NCBI GenBank assembly: GCA_030068145.1
Contig: JAPJBO010000412.1
Location: 1-64,000, forward strand
Direction: 5' to 3'
Source of the DNA: Diplonema papillatum
Taxonomy: Eukaryota > Euglenozoa > Diplonemea > Diplonemida > Diplonemidae
DNA: 64,000 nucleotides
Shown: positions 1 through 8,625 of the stretch, one piece after another
Position numbering within the stretch: position 1 is the stretch's first letter
How the letters are laid out: each line of letters begins with the position of its first letter
The notes under the pieces: model-generated
What the model saw: the letters and a program-made list of their open reading frames with translations, nothing else
What the model was told of the DNA's origin: nothing
The model's database searches: none
Translations under genes and position numbers: made by a program

Positions 1-47
1 CTGGAGCGCAGCAGACTGAACTGTACGATCTCGACAAGAGTCTTGTG

Positions 48-98
48 AAATAAGACGAGTGCACGTTTGTACCAATTAAGAAAATAAGACGAGTGCAC
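48..98. repeat. 17-bp direct repeat pair
   Basis: The same 17 bases occur at 48-64 and 82-98, separated by 17 bases. They lie beyond the 3' end of the minus-strand retroelement fragment that starts at 341. They could be remnants of a target-site duplication or a short tandem repeat; no poly-T run, expected at the 3' end of a minus-strand retroelement, is seen between them. Nothing else was recognised in 1-340. Confidence 0.5.
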
Positions 99-340
99 AT
101 TTCGCTCAGCGGTTAGCCTGCGTCCTCTTCTGGCGATGCGTACGAAGCGCGCGCTGGACGCGGAGCCTCAGTCGGGCTGCGCGGGGCGGTGCGGCGTCGT
201 CCGGCGTCGACGGCGACGTGCTGCGAACTGCGAGAGCACCGTGGCAGGTGACGGGTTCAGGATGGCCGGCGCGAGAGTACCCAGGCCCCGGCGATCCCCT
301 GCCTCGGACTGCAGCCGCTGCGTGGACGGGTGACGTTGCC

Positions 341-1171
341 TCACATGATGGGCACGAGCCCGTACTCGTGGTTCGGGGGGGCTTCGTCCTTGTCAGACTC
401 CACAAGGACTTGGAAGGGTGGGAGGGCGCCAGCTCTCTGGAGGTAGAACAGGGCGTGCTCGGGATGGACGAACAGGTAGTACCAGAGGGATTCGATCGGA
501 CCGCCTGGGTCCTTTTTGATCCGCCTCGTGATATCATGTCGCATCGCCGCCCTCAAGGGTGCCGTTATTAGGTCACGGCAGTGTACGAACAAGTGCAGCA
601 GGGGGCTGGTAGAGCGGACCCCGCAGACCGGACACGGGAGGAAATGGGACTGCAACTCGGCCTCGCTGAAGGAGCGCCAGTCCGTGGCGTACAGCGTCAT
701 GATCAGGCGGTGGTGCCCGGTCCTCAGCTGGCGCACTTCGCGTTCAGCCCTCGGCGTGAGATGACGGCGTCGGGGGATCGGCCGGCCATGAACAATCCGG
801 GCAAACGGCGAGAGGTTCCCGTGGCCGTCCGCGCGCTCGAATGCTTCCTTGGCACCTGCCTCGCTGCTGTTCAGCCGCAGATACGTCCGATAGCGGCAGA
901 CTGCACCAGCGACGGTTAGGGGGAAGGGCTCGGGGTGATCCGAGGAAGAGGCCCCGGCGGCCCGTCGGTACCCGAGAGCTGCAGCTTTGGCCAGCACGTC
1001 CGCCGCGTCGTTGCCTTCCAGCCCGCAGTGCCCGTACACGAAGTGCAAGGTGACGTCGTATCCCCTCGCCTCCATTTCCGACAGGATTGTCCAGCACTCT
1101 ATCGCCAGTGGTTCGACTTGTGAATGGGGGCCGGCGCTGAGAGTTTCTAAAGATGAGAAAGAAGTACTCAT
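341..1171 (-). pseudogene. Non-LTR retrotransposon fragment, RNase H plus zinc knuckle
   Basis: This 276-aa reading frame is the C-terminal end of a non-LTR retrotransposon polyprotein. Near its N-terminus FVYGHCGLEGNDAAD is the last catalytic block of an RNase H domain (the G-H-C-G...G-N-x-x-A-D signature). Around residue 185 CPVCG, followed by a His and then HC, forms the CCHC knuckle usual after RT in Ingi, I and L1Tc-like elements. The earlier RNase H motifs, RT and endonuclease are absent, so the copy is 5'-truncated at about 1150-1171. There it abuts an oppositely oriented fragment of a related element. The first Met is an artefact of the truncation. Assignment to an RNase-H-bearing clade is firm; the exact clade is inferred. 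Confidence 0.8.
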
Positions 1172-1176
1172 GAAGT

Positions 1177-1908
1177 GACACCTCCACGCGCCTTGACCTG
1201 CAGTCTGCCAAAGCGCGAATCTCCGAAATGCTATCCAGCAACTGGCTTAGCGCTCGTCCTAGAAATTTGCACTTTGCAGCAACACGAGGACTCCTGCCCA
1301 CAAAACTGCCAACGGTACTGTCCAGGCAAGCTGAACTACAACTTTTTGCTTTGCGCACTGGCCATACACCCTTGAACAAGCACTTCCTTCGGAACGACGA
1401 TAGATGCTATGACCTTCTCCAAGGTCTATGTTGGCATTGTCACCAAAACACGAGTAAACCCATGCTTGAACACATTGTTCTCCACTGTCCGTCGATAGAC
1501 AACTTCAGACGTGACTGCCTTAGATTCCCCTACCCCACGCTCCTGCCCCATGTGTTCACAGCTAAGAATTGTATAGGACTCCTACTCTTCCTACAGATGT
1601 CGCGGGACTTACCTGTGTTCCCCATTCTCCAGTTAAAATTGAAGCAACCTGACCAGTTGTAAAAACCAACAACTCATGTAAATGACCCACCGCTATCTTC
1701 AACGATAGAGTGAAACTAGAAACTCCATTGACTTCCGCACTGTTTTGCTAACGTTCTCAGGGGAATTGCCCCCATGTCCAGGTCAGCTTCTGGTGTATTC
1801 GATACTTCGCTTGCCCCAGTCTCCCAACTGACCGCTGGCTTTCCAGCCACGTCTCGTTAAATCGTCATGCTGCTGGGAAGTCAGTCCCGAAAAAAAAAAA
1901 AAAAAAAA
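1177..1908 (+). mobile_element. 5'-truncated Ingi-like element with poly-A tail
   Basis: This is a short 3' piece of the family whose long copy lies at 8.6-13.5 kb. The reading frame to 1662 aligns with the last ~145 residues of that protein: compare TRLDLQSAKARISE here with TPLDFQSSRARINE there, and LRTGHTPL with LRTGHSPL. It includes the CWHC...H...C knuckle. An in-frame stop at 1171-1173 marks the 5' breakpoint. A ~230-base 3' UTR shares a GCTTTCCAGC-containing block with the long copy and ends in 19 A residues (1890-1908). The fragment is not functional. It touches the minus-strand fragment on its left and the RLE element on its right. Confidence 0.85.
1228..1662 (+). pseudogene. C-terminal zinc-knuckle fragment of Ingi-like polyprotein
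   Basis: The open frame encodes 144 residues from the first Met; the homologous frame starts upstream at about 1177. It carries CWHC-x(14)-H-x4-C, the knuckle that closes Ingi-type polyproteins. Length and content match the last tenth of the 1485-aa protein at 8626-13083, so this is a dead-on-arrival 5' truncation rather than a host gene. Confidence 0.8.
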
Positions 1909-1925
1909 TCGTTGAGAACACACGC

Positions 1926-2813
1926 ATGGCCGCCCCCGACCCGGGGGGTGGCGGGCCCCCCGCTCCGGCGGGCGGGGCGGGAGGACGGGACGCCGCCCTC
2001 GGAGCAGGGACGGGCAGCCGGGAGCTGGCCGCTGCCTTCTCGGCAGGGGCAGCGGCCCTGTCGACGGCCGGGTGGCCGGGGTTCACGTGCCCCGCCGCCG
2101 CGACACGGACACCGACGGACGCCGCTGCGTTCGCCGCGTCTCTCCGGGCCGCCCCCCGGACGTTCGCTGAGGCGGTCGCGCGGGGAGAGGACGCTTCCGC
2201 CGCCGCCGCTGTCGATGCCGCCGTCGATGCCGCCGTCCCGACGTTCGCCGAGGCGCTGAGGCAGGGAAGACGCGCTCCCGCCGCAGCCGCAGTCGCCGCA
2301 GCCGCAGCCGCCGACACCCGTGTGAACACGGCGCAGCCCGCAGGCCGGAAGGAGGAAGTCTGTCGGAACTTCAACTTCCGGCGCGCAGGCTGTCGTCGTA
2401 GCCAGTGCCGGTACGAGCACCGGTTGCTCCCCATTTGCCCTGCCTTCAAGCAGGGTAGGTGCCGGAACACCAGCGCGCGGGGGAGGTACGCCCCTTTTTT
2501 TCAAACAACAAACCCACAGCGCCGTTTGCGAACCGCTCGTACCACCCCCCCCCTTTGCGAACCAAACAAACACACACAGCACAGACAACCGGGCCGAGGC
2601 CTGCACGCTCCAGCAAGGGTGTGCAGGCCACGGCGCTACACGCCGTCGACGAGCTCCCGGAGGGACCGCAGCTTCCCGCGGTTCTGGACGCTTGGGCGAG
2701 AGTCCGCCGGGCGCAGGCGGAGGCGGAGGCGCTGGAGGAAGAACACCTCCAGTGGTTTCGCAGCTGGGCCGCCACGCCGGTGGTGGCCCTCTGTGGCCTT
2801 TGCGGGCGGTTGA
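1926..2813 (+). CDS. N-terminal part of RLE element, CCCH zinc finger
   Basis: The N-terminal part opens 17 nt after a poly-A run. It is rich in Ala/Pro/Gly and contains two related TFAEA motifs. Around residue 146 a CCCH finger is visible (C-x8-C-x4-C-x3-H, ending CRYEH). A second finger begins CPAFKQGRC but loses its last Cys and His where the sequence turns into a T-rich then C-rich, non-coding-looking stretch (about 2478-2600). Sense coding resumes in another frame at about 2600. The remainder of this open frame to 2813 is therefore probably not translated as such. A missed intron, an insertion or a deletion could explain the break. CCCH fingers in retroelement proteins usually bind nucleic acid. 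Confidence 0.55.
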   Translation: MAAPDPGGGGPPAPAGGAGGRDAALGAGTGSRELAAAFSAGAAALSTAGWPGFTCPAAATRTPTDAAAFAASLRAAPRTFAEAVARGEDASAAAAVDAAVDAAVPTFAEALRQGRRAPAAAAVAAAAAADTRVNTAQPAGRKEEVCRNFNFRRAGCRRSQCRYEHRLLPICPAFKQGRCRNTSARGRYAPFFQTTNPQRRLRTARTTPPLCEPNKHTQHRQPGRGLHAPARVCRPRRYTPSTSSRRDRSFPRFWTLGRESAGRRRRRRRWRKNTSSGFAAGPPRRWWPSVAFAGG

Positions 2814-3505
2814 GCGCCTCCGCCGGCGAGGCCGCTCAGCACGCCTCCCAGCACCGCAGGGAGACCGCGAGTCGGGGCTACGACGAGCTCGTCGTAGCCC
2901 ACGTCGCCGAGATGGACGCATCTCTCGGCGAGATGCAGGAGATCTTGCGGGGGCTCGCCCCACAAGAGGAGGCCGAGAGGGCACTGGTGCCGAGCGCACC
3001 GCGGGCGGCGAGGGTGCCCCACCAGGGGTTTGCGTTCCTCCCGCCGCCAGTAGCCCCTGGGCCAAAGGAGCCGGCCGGAAGGGACGCTGGGATGCGTGAG
3101 GCATCCGAGGCCCCCCAGGCCGGCGATCTGCCGGTGGGGCGCCGCCTCTTTGACGAGGAGGTGGACTTCCCGAGGTCGTCGGCGGCGTCCTCGCCGGCGA
3201 CTCCTCGGGACGTCGAGCTAGTCCCGGCGGGGCGTCCCAGGGCGCAGTCGTTGCCGGCAAGCAGGGAGGGCGACCAGGCCCAGGCTGACCCCGTTGCCGT
3301 CCAGGCAGAACCCGCCGCCGCCGGGTGCGAGGCCGTTCAGGCCGACCTCGTCGCCGCTTGTGGCGAGGTCGACCTGGCTGACCCCGCAGATGCCAGGGTG
3401 CGAGGCCGTCCAGGCCGACCTCGTCGCCGCTTGTGGCGAGGTCGACCTGGCCGACCCCGCAGTCGCCAGGTGCGAGGCCAGCCAGGCCGACCCCGTCGCC
3501 GCTAG
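2459..3505 (+). CDS. Middle part of RLE element, second frame
   Basis: From about 2600 to 3398 this frame carries plausible coding sequence: Glu/Ala-rich helices, a C-x2-C pair (LCGLCG, about 2790-2805) followed by two His, then an acidic linker. It ends in the first 72-bp repeat unit. At about 3398 one extra G relative to the next unit moves the open frame to that of 3399-8501. The segment therefore belongs to the same polyprotein. The reading after 3398 and before about 2600 is not meaningful. Confidence 0.5.
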   Translation: MPEHQRAGEVRPFFSNNKPTAPFANRSYHPPPLRTKQTHTAQTTGPRPARSSKGVQATALHAVDELPEGPQLPAVLDAWARVRRAQAEAEALEEEHLQWFRSWAATPVVALCGLCGRLSASAGEAAQHASQHRRETASRGYDELVVAHVAEMDASLGEMQEILRGLAPQEEAERALVPSAPRAARVPHQGFAFLPPPVAPGPKEPAGRDAGMREASEAPQAGDLPVGRRLFDEEVDFPRSSAASSPATPRDVELVPAGRPRAQSLPASREGDQAQADPVAVQAEPAAAGCEAVQADLVAACGEVDLADPADARVRGRPGRPRRRLWRGRPGRPRSRQVRGQPGRPRRR

Positions 3506-6500
3506 TGGCGAGGTCGACCAGGCCGACCGAGCAGCGGCCGCCCGGGCCGAACCCGCGGCCGCCGGAGGCGAGGGAGTCCGGGCCGACCACGTCGCGGCTG
3601 GCGGCGAGGCCGGCCCGGCCGCCCTCGCAGGCGCCGCCCAAGCCAGCTCGGCACGGGACCGGCGGCAGAGCCGGAAGTTCAGGCACGGGGTGGACCTGAG
3701 CGCCCTGCGAGGGAGCTCGGAGGCGAACCCCTTTCCGGATTCCGAGTCCGGGACTGGCTCTGGACCGGGCGAGGACGGGTCGGATTCGGGCTCCGAGTCG
3801 GACGACGAACTGGCTCAAGAGGGGGCGGGTGCTCCGCGGGCCGACGGGGGGGACAAGGGAGGCCCCGACCCCGGAGACGGGGGCGCGGGGGCGGGCGCAG
3901 CGCCGCCGAGCCAGCCGTCGGCCGAAGCGCCAGCAGCGGAGGGAGGGTCCGATCAGCGAGAACCCCCGGGAGGAGGCTGCCGGGAAGGAGCCCAGCAACC
4001 GGGCCAGGCCGAGGCGCCGGCCGGGGGCTCTGAAGCCCACCAGGGGCAGGGGGCCAAGCGCCCCGCATCGCGGTCCCCGGTCGGTACGCCGGCGGCCGTG
4101 CGCCGCAGACGGCCGGGAGGCCCCGAGGAAGGGTGGGAGACCCCCCCGTCCGGGCTCACCTGGGGGTACGTGCCGTCGGAGCCCAGCTTCCTGTCGGAGG
4201 GGGCCGAGGCGATGGATGGAGGCTTCCTTCGGCCGGGTTCGCCGGCGCCCGGGCCGAGCCAGCCGGCGCAGGGTTCGGAGCAAGCCTCGGCCTCTGAGCA
4301 GCGAGACGTCAGCGGCGGATCCGGCACCCCCGCTCCGGGGGTCGGATCACCGGAACCGCAGCAGCGACCCCCGGTAGACGCGGCGAGCCAACGCCTTCTG
4401 GAGAGGGTGTGCGGGGCCACGCTTGGGACTCCGGCGACTGGAGCCAAGCGCCCCGCGTCACGATCGCCCGTCGGGACGCCGGCCCCGGTGAGGCAGAAGC
4501 CCGACACGGGCCTGGGGAGGGGCGCGGGCCTGGTCGCCTCAGTGCGAGCCATCGCCGCGCGGGTGAAGGACAGGTTGGCGCAGCCCGGCCAGGGGAGGGG
4601 AGCGGCCATGGAGAGCCAACCCCCGGGTCCCCCGCAGTCCAGCTGGCCACTTACGCCCGTCCTGTTCCCGGACAGCGTGAGGGTGGCGCACGCGGCCGGG
4701 ATAGCAAGCCCGGACCCGGAGATTCACGTCTCCTTGGGAAGGGGCGGCGACGACCCGTGCGACGACGGGGACGTCCCCCGGCACCCGGGCCCACGAAGGA
4801 GGGGCCGACAGGCTCACTGGGCGGCCACAGGGATGGATGACTCCGCCGCCGCACAGGTCGTTTCCTCCGGGCGCGGAGGAGACGACCTGTGTTGCGACGG
4901 GGACATCCACCCCAATCCCGGGCCGCCAGGGGAGCCGCCCGCGGCCCCGCCCGTAGTAATTCCTGTCGTGCCACCGGTACCTCCGCCACCGGTTAGGGCT
5001 CAGCCGGCCGGGCCGCAAGGAGGAGCGGCGGTCTGCATCTGCAGGGATGCGGCGGGACCCGGGGAGCGGAGGGGCAGGCATTGCAGTTGGTGCCCCCGCT
5101 CCCGGGCCTACCAAGGTCGAGTGGCCGCTGGGCTGGAGCCAGTGCGGAGGCCCCCGCCCCCCCCGGCCCCGGGGGGGCAGGCGGCCCCAGGGGGGGAGGC
5201 GGCCCCGGGGAGATGGTTTCAGGGGGCGGCGCTCCCGTTCACCTTTGCCCAGGTAGCCGCGGCCAATGTGCCCACCCTGAACAGGGTCCCCACAACGGCG
5301 AAACCGCAGGTCGCCGCCCTGTTTGAGACTGTGCTCCGGGGGGCATCTGACGACGCGGGGTGGCTGCGGGTATATGCCTTCGCCCCGCTCATCTTGGCGG
5401 CCACCACTCGGGGAGGACGCAGAGCGGTGACAGAGGCCCTCCGCCGCCGGGTCAGACTCTGGAGGGACGGCCTGTTCGGGACGCTCTGGTCGGAGGCCTT
5501 GGCCATCACGGCTGGGAAGGCTCAAGGTCGCGCGCGCCGGCGTGCCTACCCGGTCGAGGACAACGACCACAGGGTCGAGCTCCAGACGGCGGTCAGGTCA
5601 GTGGATGACCTGGACGCCCCCACCGTGCGCCAGGTCATCAAGCGGGCGCGGGACCGGTGTTACTCGCGGGCGGTGTCGGCGCTTTCGGCAGCGCAGACGG
5701 CCCCGCCAGACGAGGCCACCATGGCGCAGCTCAGGGCCCTCCACCCGGCTGCCGAGGAGTGGCAAGGCGACCCGGCGATGCAGGGCCTGAACGTGGCACG
5801 GCCCTCGCCGAGTGCGGTTCGGAGACTGCTGAAGAAGATGCCGAAGGGCACGGCGGCCGGCCCCTCCGGGCTCTCTGCGCAGCACCTGCTGGACCTCTGG
5901 GACAGCTCCGGCTCCTTCAAGGAGGCTGTGGCAGACGCGGTATGGGCCCTCTCGTCCGGGAGGGTTTCGGCGGCGGCCAGGCCATACCTCTACGGGGCCA
6001 AGCTGGTCCCACTGGTGAAAAGAGGGGGCGGCATCCGACCCATCGCCTGCGGCGAGATTCTGCGGAGGGTGGCCGGAAAGGTCCTCGCGTCCGACCGGGT
6101 GGTAAAGGAGCTCGGGCAAAGCGTGCTCCTGCGAAGCGGGCAGGTCGGTGTCGGGGTGAAGGCCGGAGCGGACGCGGGAATTCTCGCCGTCCGTAGGGTG
6201 GCGGCCATGTACCGCAGGGAAGGCGGGGCGGGCAAGGGCATCCTCCAGATCGACCTGGCGAACGCATTCAACTCCCTGCAGAGGGAGGCGATCATTCAAA
6301 GCGCCAGCAGGCATGCCCCCCAGGTCTTGGCGTACACCATGGCGGCATACGGGAAGCACTCCATACTGCAAGTTGGAGACCAAACGCTCACTTCCGAGCG
6401 TGGGGTGCAACAGGGGGACCCCTTGGGGCCTCTCCTCTTCAGCCTGGCGCTGCAGGACGTCATCGCGCCGCCGCCGCCGCCGGCCGAGGCTGCGGCAGCG

Positions 6501-8501
6501 CCACAGGTCGGCCCGGCAGTCCAGCCGGCGCCGGAAGAGGCCCCGGGGGCGGGCGCTCAGGCTCCGCGGCCGGAGGAGCCCGCGGACCCCGCAGGAGCCG
6601 TGGAAGGCGGAGAGGGCCCTCCTGAGCAGGGGCCACCGCCACCGCACGAGCCGGGGCCAGCGCAACCGCCACCCGAGGACCCAGCCCACGGCGGGGGCCC
6701 GGCGGAGCCCGGAGAGCCGGCCCTCGCGCCCCCGGGCCCGATTCCGCCGGCGCCGGTGGCCCAGATACCGCGAGGCGCCCCCGAGGATCCGGAGGGCGCC
6801 GGGCCAGTAGCACAGGAGCCGGCACCTCAGGAGCAGCCGGAGGCCGCGCCCAACCACTCAGCGCTGAGCCAGGCCAGCCTCGAGCTCCTGACGTTCTACC
6901 TCGACGACGGGGTAACGGGCGGGGAACTCGACTCGATCGCGCGATGGCTGTGCGAGTTCGAGCGGCGAGCCGCAGCAGTCGGTCTGAGCCTCAATAGGGG
7001 CAAGTGCAGACTGGCGATTGCCCCGGGCGCCGAGGTACCGGCGGGCCTAGACGGCATCGAGACGTGCTCCCTCGATGAGATCGAGCACCTGGGTGTGCCG
7101 TGCGGATCGCCGGAGAAGATCCGCGCGTTCGTTGAGCGGGTGGCACAGGGCGCCGAGAGGAAGCTGAGGGTGATCGCGTCCCTACCTGACGCGCACGTGG
7201 CGCTCACGCTGACGAAGTTCTGTGCCGGCTTCGTTGGAGTGGTGCACCTCATGCGCGCGACAGGGCCCGTCTTCGACTACGCGGGCATCGACCGCGTCAC
7301 CCAGTCCTGTCTCGCGACGATCACCGGGATCGAAACCGATGACGCGTCGTGGACACAGGCGTCACTCCCCGTCAGGATGGGCGGCCTCGGCCTCCACAGC
7401 TGTGCGGACGTGAGCGGGATTGCCCACATCGCCGCGGCGCTGGACGGGGGGCCGCATCTCCCCGCCCTCGTGGCCCCGGCCCTGCTGCCACACCTCACGT
7501 GGCAGCAGGACGACACCGTCCAAGCGTCCCTCGTCGACCCGCGCCTTGCAACCTATGAATCCGTCCTGGAGAAGATCCAGGACGTCATGCAGGCACGAGC
7601 CGAGTACGAGGGGCGAGGACAGAAGGCATGGTCGTCCGCCTTGGCCACCGAGAAGAGGAAGAACCTTCTCGAGTCGCTGACGGAGGAGCTCGGCCACTCC
7701 GGCCAACTGCAGGGTCAGGCCCTGACCCGGGCTCAAGACCGGATCCGGGCGCGGATCCAAAGCGGCTCCGGCAAGCACGCTTCGGCGTGGTTGTACGGCA
7801 ACCCTGAGGCGGATACCGCAATGTGGTTGTCTCCGGCCGAGCTGGCGGTGGCAGTCCGGCTTCGGTTGGGGCTTCCAATTGCGGCCGCGCCGGGGGAGTG
7901 CCGCCTTTGCGGACACGGTGCGACCGACGTCAACGGATCGCACGCCCAGACGTGTTTCGGCAGCGGCCGCCGAACGCGCCTTCACAACGCGCTGCGCGAC
8001 ATCGTCGCCGACTTCGCTCGACGAGGACTGCTCGGTCCTTCCATCGAGCGAGCCGTGTTCGCTAACGCGCGGCGCAAGCGCCCGGACATCAGCTACGTCC
8101 GGGATGGCACCACCGTCCTACTTGACGTCGCTGTCACGTACCCCCTACAACTCTCGCAGCCGCACTACGCAGCCCGGGCGGCGGCAGAGCCAGGGGGCGC
8201 AGCAGCCGCGTACGCTGTAGCCGTCAAGGAGCGTGTCTACAACGCAATCATCGCCAATGAGCCAGACCCGCGGGAATGGAAGGCGGTGCCGCTAGTTGTA
8301 GACACGTTCGGGGCCTGGTGCCCAGGAGCAATCACGGAGCTGCGGCACATTGCCCGCGCCAACGCCCTCCGTGAAGACCGGACCGTTTCGGCCGCCTGCC
8401 AGGACCTCTTCCACCGCTTGAGCTTTTCTATAGCCCGAGGGGTGGCAAGGATCGTCATTGCATCTGGTGGGGCGCGACCGGACGAAGCAGATCCACCCTG
8501 A
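3294..8501 (+). CDS. RLE non-LTR polyprotein: 2A, reverse transcriptase, endonuclease
   Basis: 1735 codons from the first in-frame Met, itself probably internal to a longer protein. Residues ~35-120: 24-aa repeats. ~130-170: Ser/Asp/Glu-rich. 492-500 and 536-544: two 2A-like motifs, the second GDIHPNPGP. RT motif A is QIDLANAFNSL (~984) and motif B is GVQQGDPLGPLLF (~1036). Motif C is FYLDDG (~1200), with Leu where many elements have Ala. About 130 residues of Pro/Glu/Ala-rich sequence separate motifs B and C. A CCHC knuckle (CRLCG...H...C, ~1536) precedes RRKRPDI...LLDVAV (~1593-1610), the PD-(D/E)xK core of an R2-type endonuclease. The protein should nick target DNA and prime reverse transcription there. 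Motifs A, B and C are all intact. Confidence 0.88.
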   Translation: MPSRQNPPPPGARPFRPTSSPLVARSTWLTPQMPGCEAVQADLVAACGEVDLADPAVARCEASQADPVAASGEVDQADRAAAARAEPAAAGGEGVRADHVAAGGEAGPAALAGAAQASSARDRRQSRKFRHGVDLSALRGSSEANPFPDSESGTGSGPGEDGSDSGSESDDELAQEGAGAPRADGGDKGGPDPGDGGAGAGAAPPSQPSAEAPAAEGGSDQREPPGGGCREGAQQPGQAEAPAGGSEAHQGQGAKRPASRSPVGTPAAVRRRRPGGPEEGWETPPSGLTWGYVPSEPSFLSEGAEAMDGGFLRPGSPAPGPSQPAQGSEQASASEQRDVSGGSGTPAPGVGSPEPQQRPPVDAASQRLLERVCGATLGTPATGAKRPASRSPVGTPAPVRQKPDTGLGRGAGLVASVRAIAARVKDRLAQPGQGRGAAMESQPPGPPQSSWPLTPVLFPDSVRVAHAAGIASPDPEIHVSLGRGGDDPCDDGDVPRHPGPRRRGRQAHWAATGMDDSAAAQVVSSGRGGDDLCCDGDIHPNPGPPGEPPAAPPVVIPVVPPVPPPPVRAQPAGPQGGAAVCICRDAAGPGERRGRHCSWCPRSRAYQGRVAAGLEPVRRPPPPPAPGGQAAPGGEAAPGRWFQGAALPFTFAQVAAANVPTLNRVPTTAKPQVAALFETVLRGASDDAGWLRVYAFAPLILAATTRGGRRAVTEALRRRVRLWRDGLFGTLWSEALAITAGKAQGRARRRAYPVEDNDHRVELQTAVRSVDDLDAPTVRQVIKRARDRCYSRAVSALSAAQTAPPDEATMAQLRALHPAAEEWQGDPAMQGLNVARPSPSAVRRLLKKMPKGTAAGPSGLSAQHLLDLWDSSGSFKEAVADAVWALSSGRVSAAARPYLYGAKLVPLVKRGGGIRPIACGEILRRVAGKVLASDRVVKELGQSVLLRSGQVGVGVKAGADAGILAVRRVAAMYRREGGAGKGILQIDLANAFNSLQREAIIQSASRHAPQVLAYTMAAYGKHSILQVGDQTLTSERGVQQGDPLGPLLFSLALQDVIAPPPPPAEAAAAPQVGPAVQPAPEEAPGAGAQAPRPEEPADPAGAVEGGEGPPEQGPPPPHEPGPAQPPPEDPAHGGGPAEPGEPALAPPGPIPPAPVAQIPRGAPEDPEGAGPVAQEPAPQEQPEAAPNHSALSQASLELLTFYLDDGVTGGELDSIARWLCEFERRAAAVGLSLNRGKCRLAIAPGAEVPAGLDGIETCSLDEIEHLGVPCGSPEKIRAFVERVAQGAERKLRVIASLPDAHVALTLTKFCAGFVGVVHLMRATGPVFDYAGIDRVTQSCLATITGIETDDASWTQASLPVRMGGLGLHSCADVSGIAHIAAALDGGPHLPALVAPALLPHLTWQQDDTVQASLVDPRLATYESVLEKIQDVMQARAEYEGRGQKAWSSALATEKRKNLLESLTEELGHSGQLQGQALTRAQDRIRARIQSGSGKHASAWLYGNPEADTAMWLSPAELAVAVRLRLGLPIAAAPGECRLCGHGATDVNGSHAQTCFGSGRRTRLHNALRDIVADFARRGLLGPSIERAVFANARRKRPDISYVRDGTTVLLDVAVTYPLQLSQPHYAARAAAEPGGAAAAYAVAVKERVYNAIIANEPDPREWKAVPLVVDTFGAWCPGAITELRHIARANALREDRTVSAACQDLFHRLSFSIARGVARIVIASGGARPDEADPP
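3326..3542 (+). repeat. 72-bp coding repeats with one 73-bp unit
   Basis: Three units encode variants of EAVQADLVAACGEVDLADPA. The TGCGAGGCC landmark falls at 3326, 3399 and 3471, giving spacings of 73 and 72 bases. The extra base lies in the GGG at 3396-3398, exactly where the open frame changes. More divergent half-units continue to about 3640. Confidence 0.85.
4767..4793 (+). other. Degenerate 2A-like peptide motif
   Basis: Encodes GDVPRHPGP. The canonical 2A core is D(V/I)ExNPGP; here the Glu and the Asn are replaced, so activity is doubtful. The preceding residues GRGGDDPCDD repeat almost exactly upstream of the better motif 44 codons later, so the module has been duplicated in tandem. 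Confidence 0.6.
4899..4925 (+). other. 2A-like ribosome-skipping motif in RLE element
   Basis: Encodes GDIHPNPGP at residues 536-544. Everything after the Glu position of the 2A consensus is intact (NPGP). Motifs of this kind separate N-terminal leaders from polyproteins in trypanosome L1Tc and some animal non-LTR elements. Skipping would release the zinc-finger and acidic N-terminus from the RT/endonuclease part. His in place of Glu leaves the efficiency uncertain. Confidence 0.7.
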
Positions 8502-8625
8502 TGCAGGGGGTAGAGTCACTGCATCGCGGGTTTTTTTACCGGGTCGGACCTGTTAGCAGTCACGCGCAGGCCAGTCCCGTGTCGCTGTGAGACAGGCGTT
8601 CACAGTGTGCTGAAGAAGCATTTCT

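Larger units (their letters stand above)
1926..8501 (+). mobile_element. RLE-type non-LTR retrotransposon with 2A-like motifs
   Basis: A long GC-rich element begins 17 bases after the poly-A of the preceding fragment. Domain order is: CCCH zinc fingers (2361-2470), low-complexity Ala/Pro/Glu region with 72-bp repeats, acidic stretch, tandem 2A-like peptides (4767-4925), reverse transcriptase, CCHC knuckle (~7900-7960) and a PD-(D/E)xK endonuclease (~8080-8130). The order RT, then CCHC, then restriction-like endonuclease is that of the R2/NeSL/CRE group. Three reading-frame segments must be joined (1926-2480, 2600-3398, 3399-8501), so the copy may be damaged or contain an intron. The 3' boundary between 8502 and about 8600 is not resolved, because the next element starts there. 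Confidence 0.85.

Noticed and set aside
1881-4283. 800-codon minus-strand open frame opposite the RLE element
   Set aside because: It is a GC-driven shadow of the plus-strand polyprotein: Arg/Pro/Gly-rich, no domains, and it runs antisense into a poly-T leader.
5598-6857. 419-codon minus-strand open frame opposite the RT domain
   Set aside because: Arg/Leu/Gly-rich antisense translation of clear RT motifs; no independent support.
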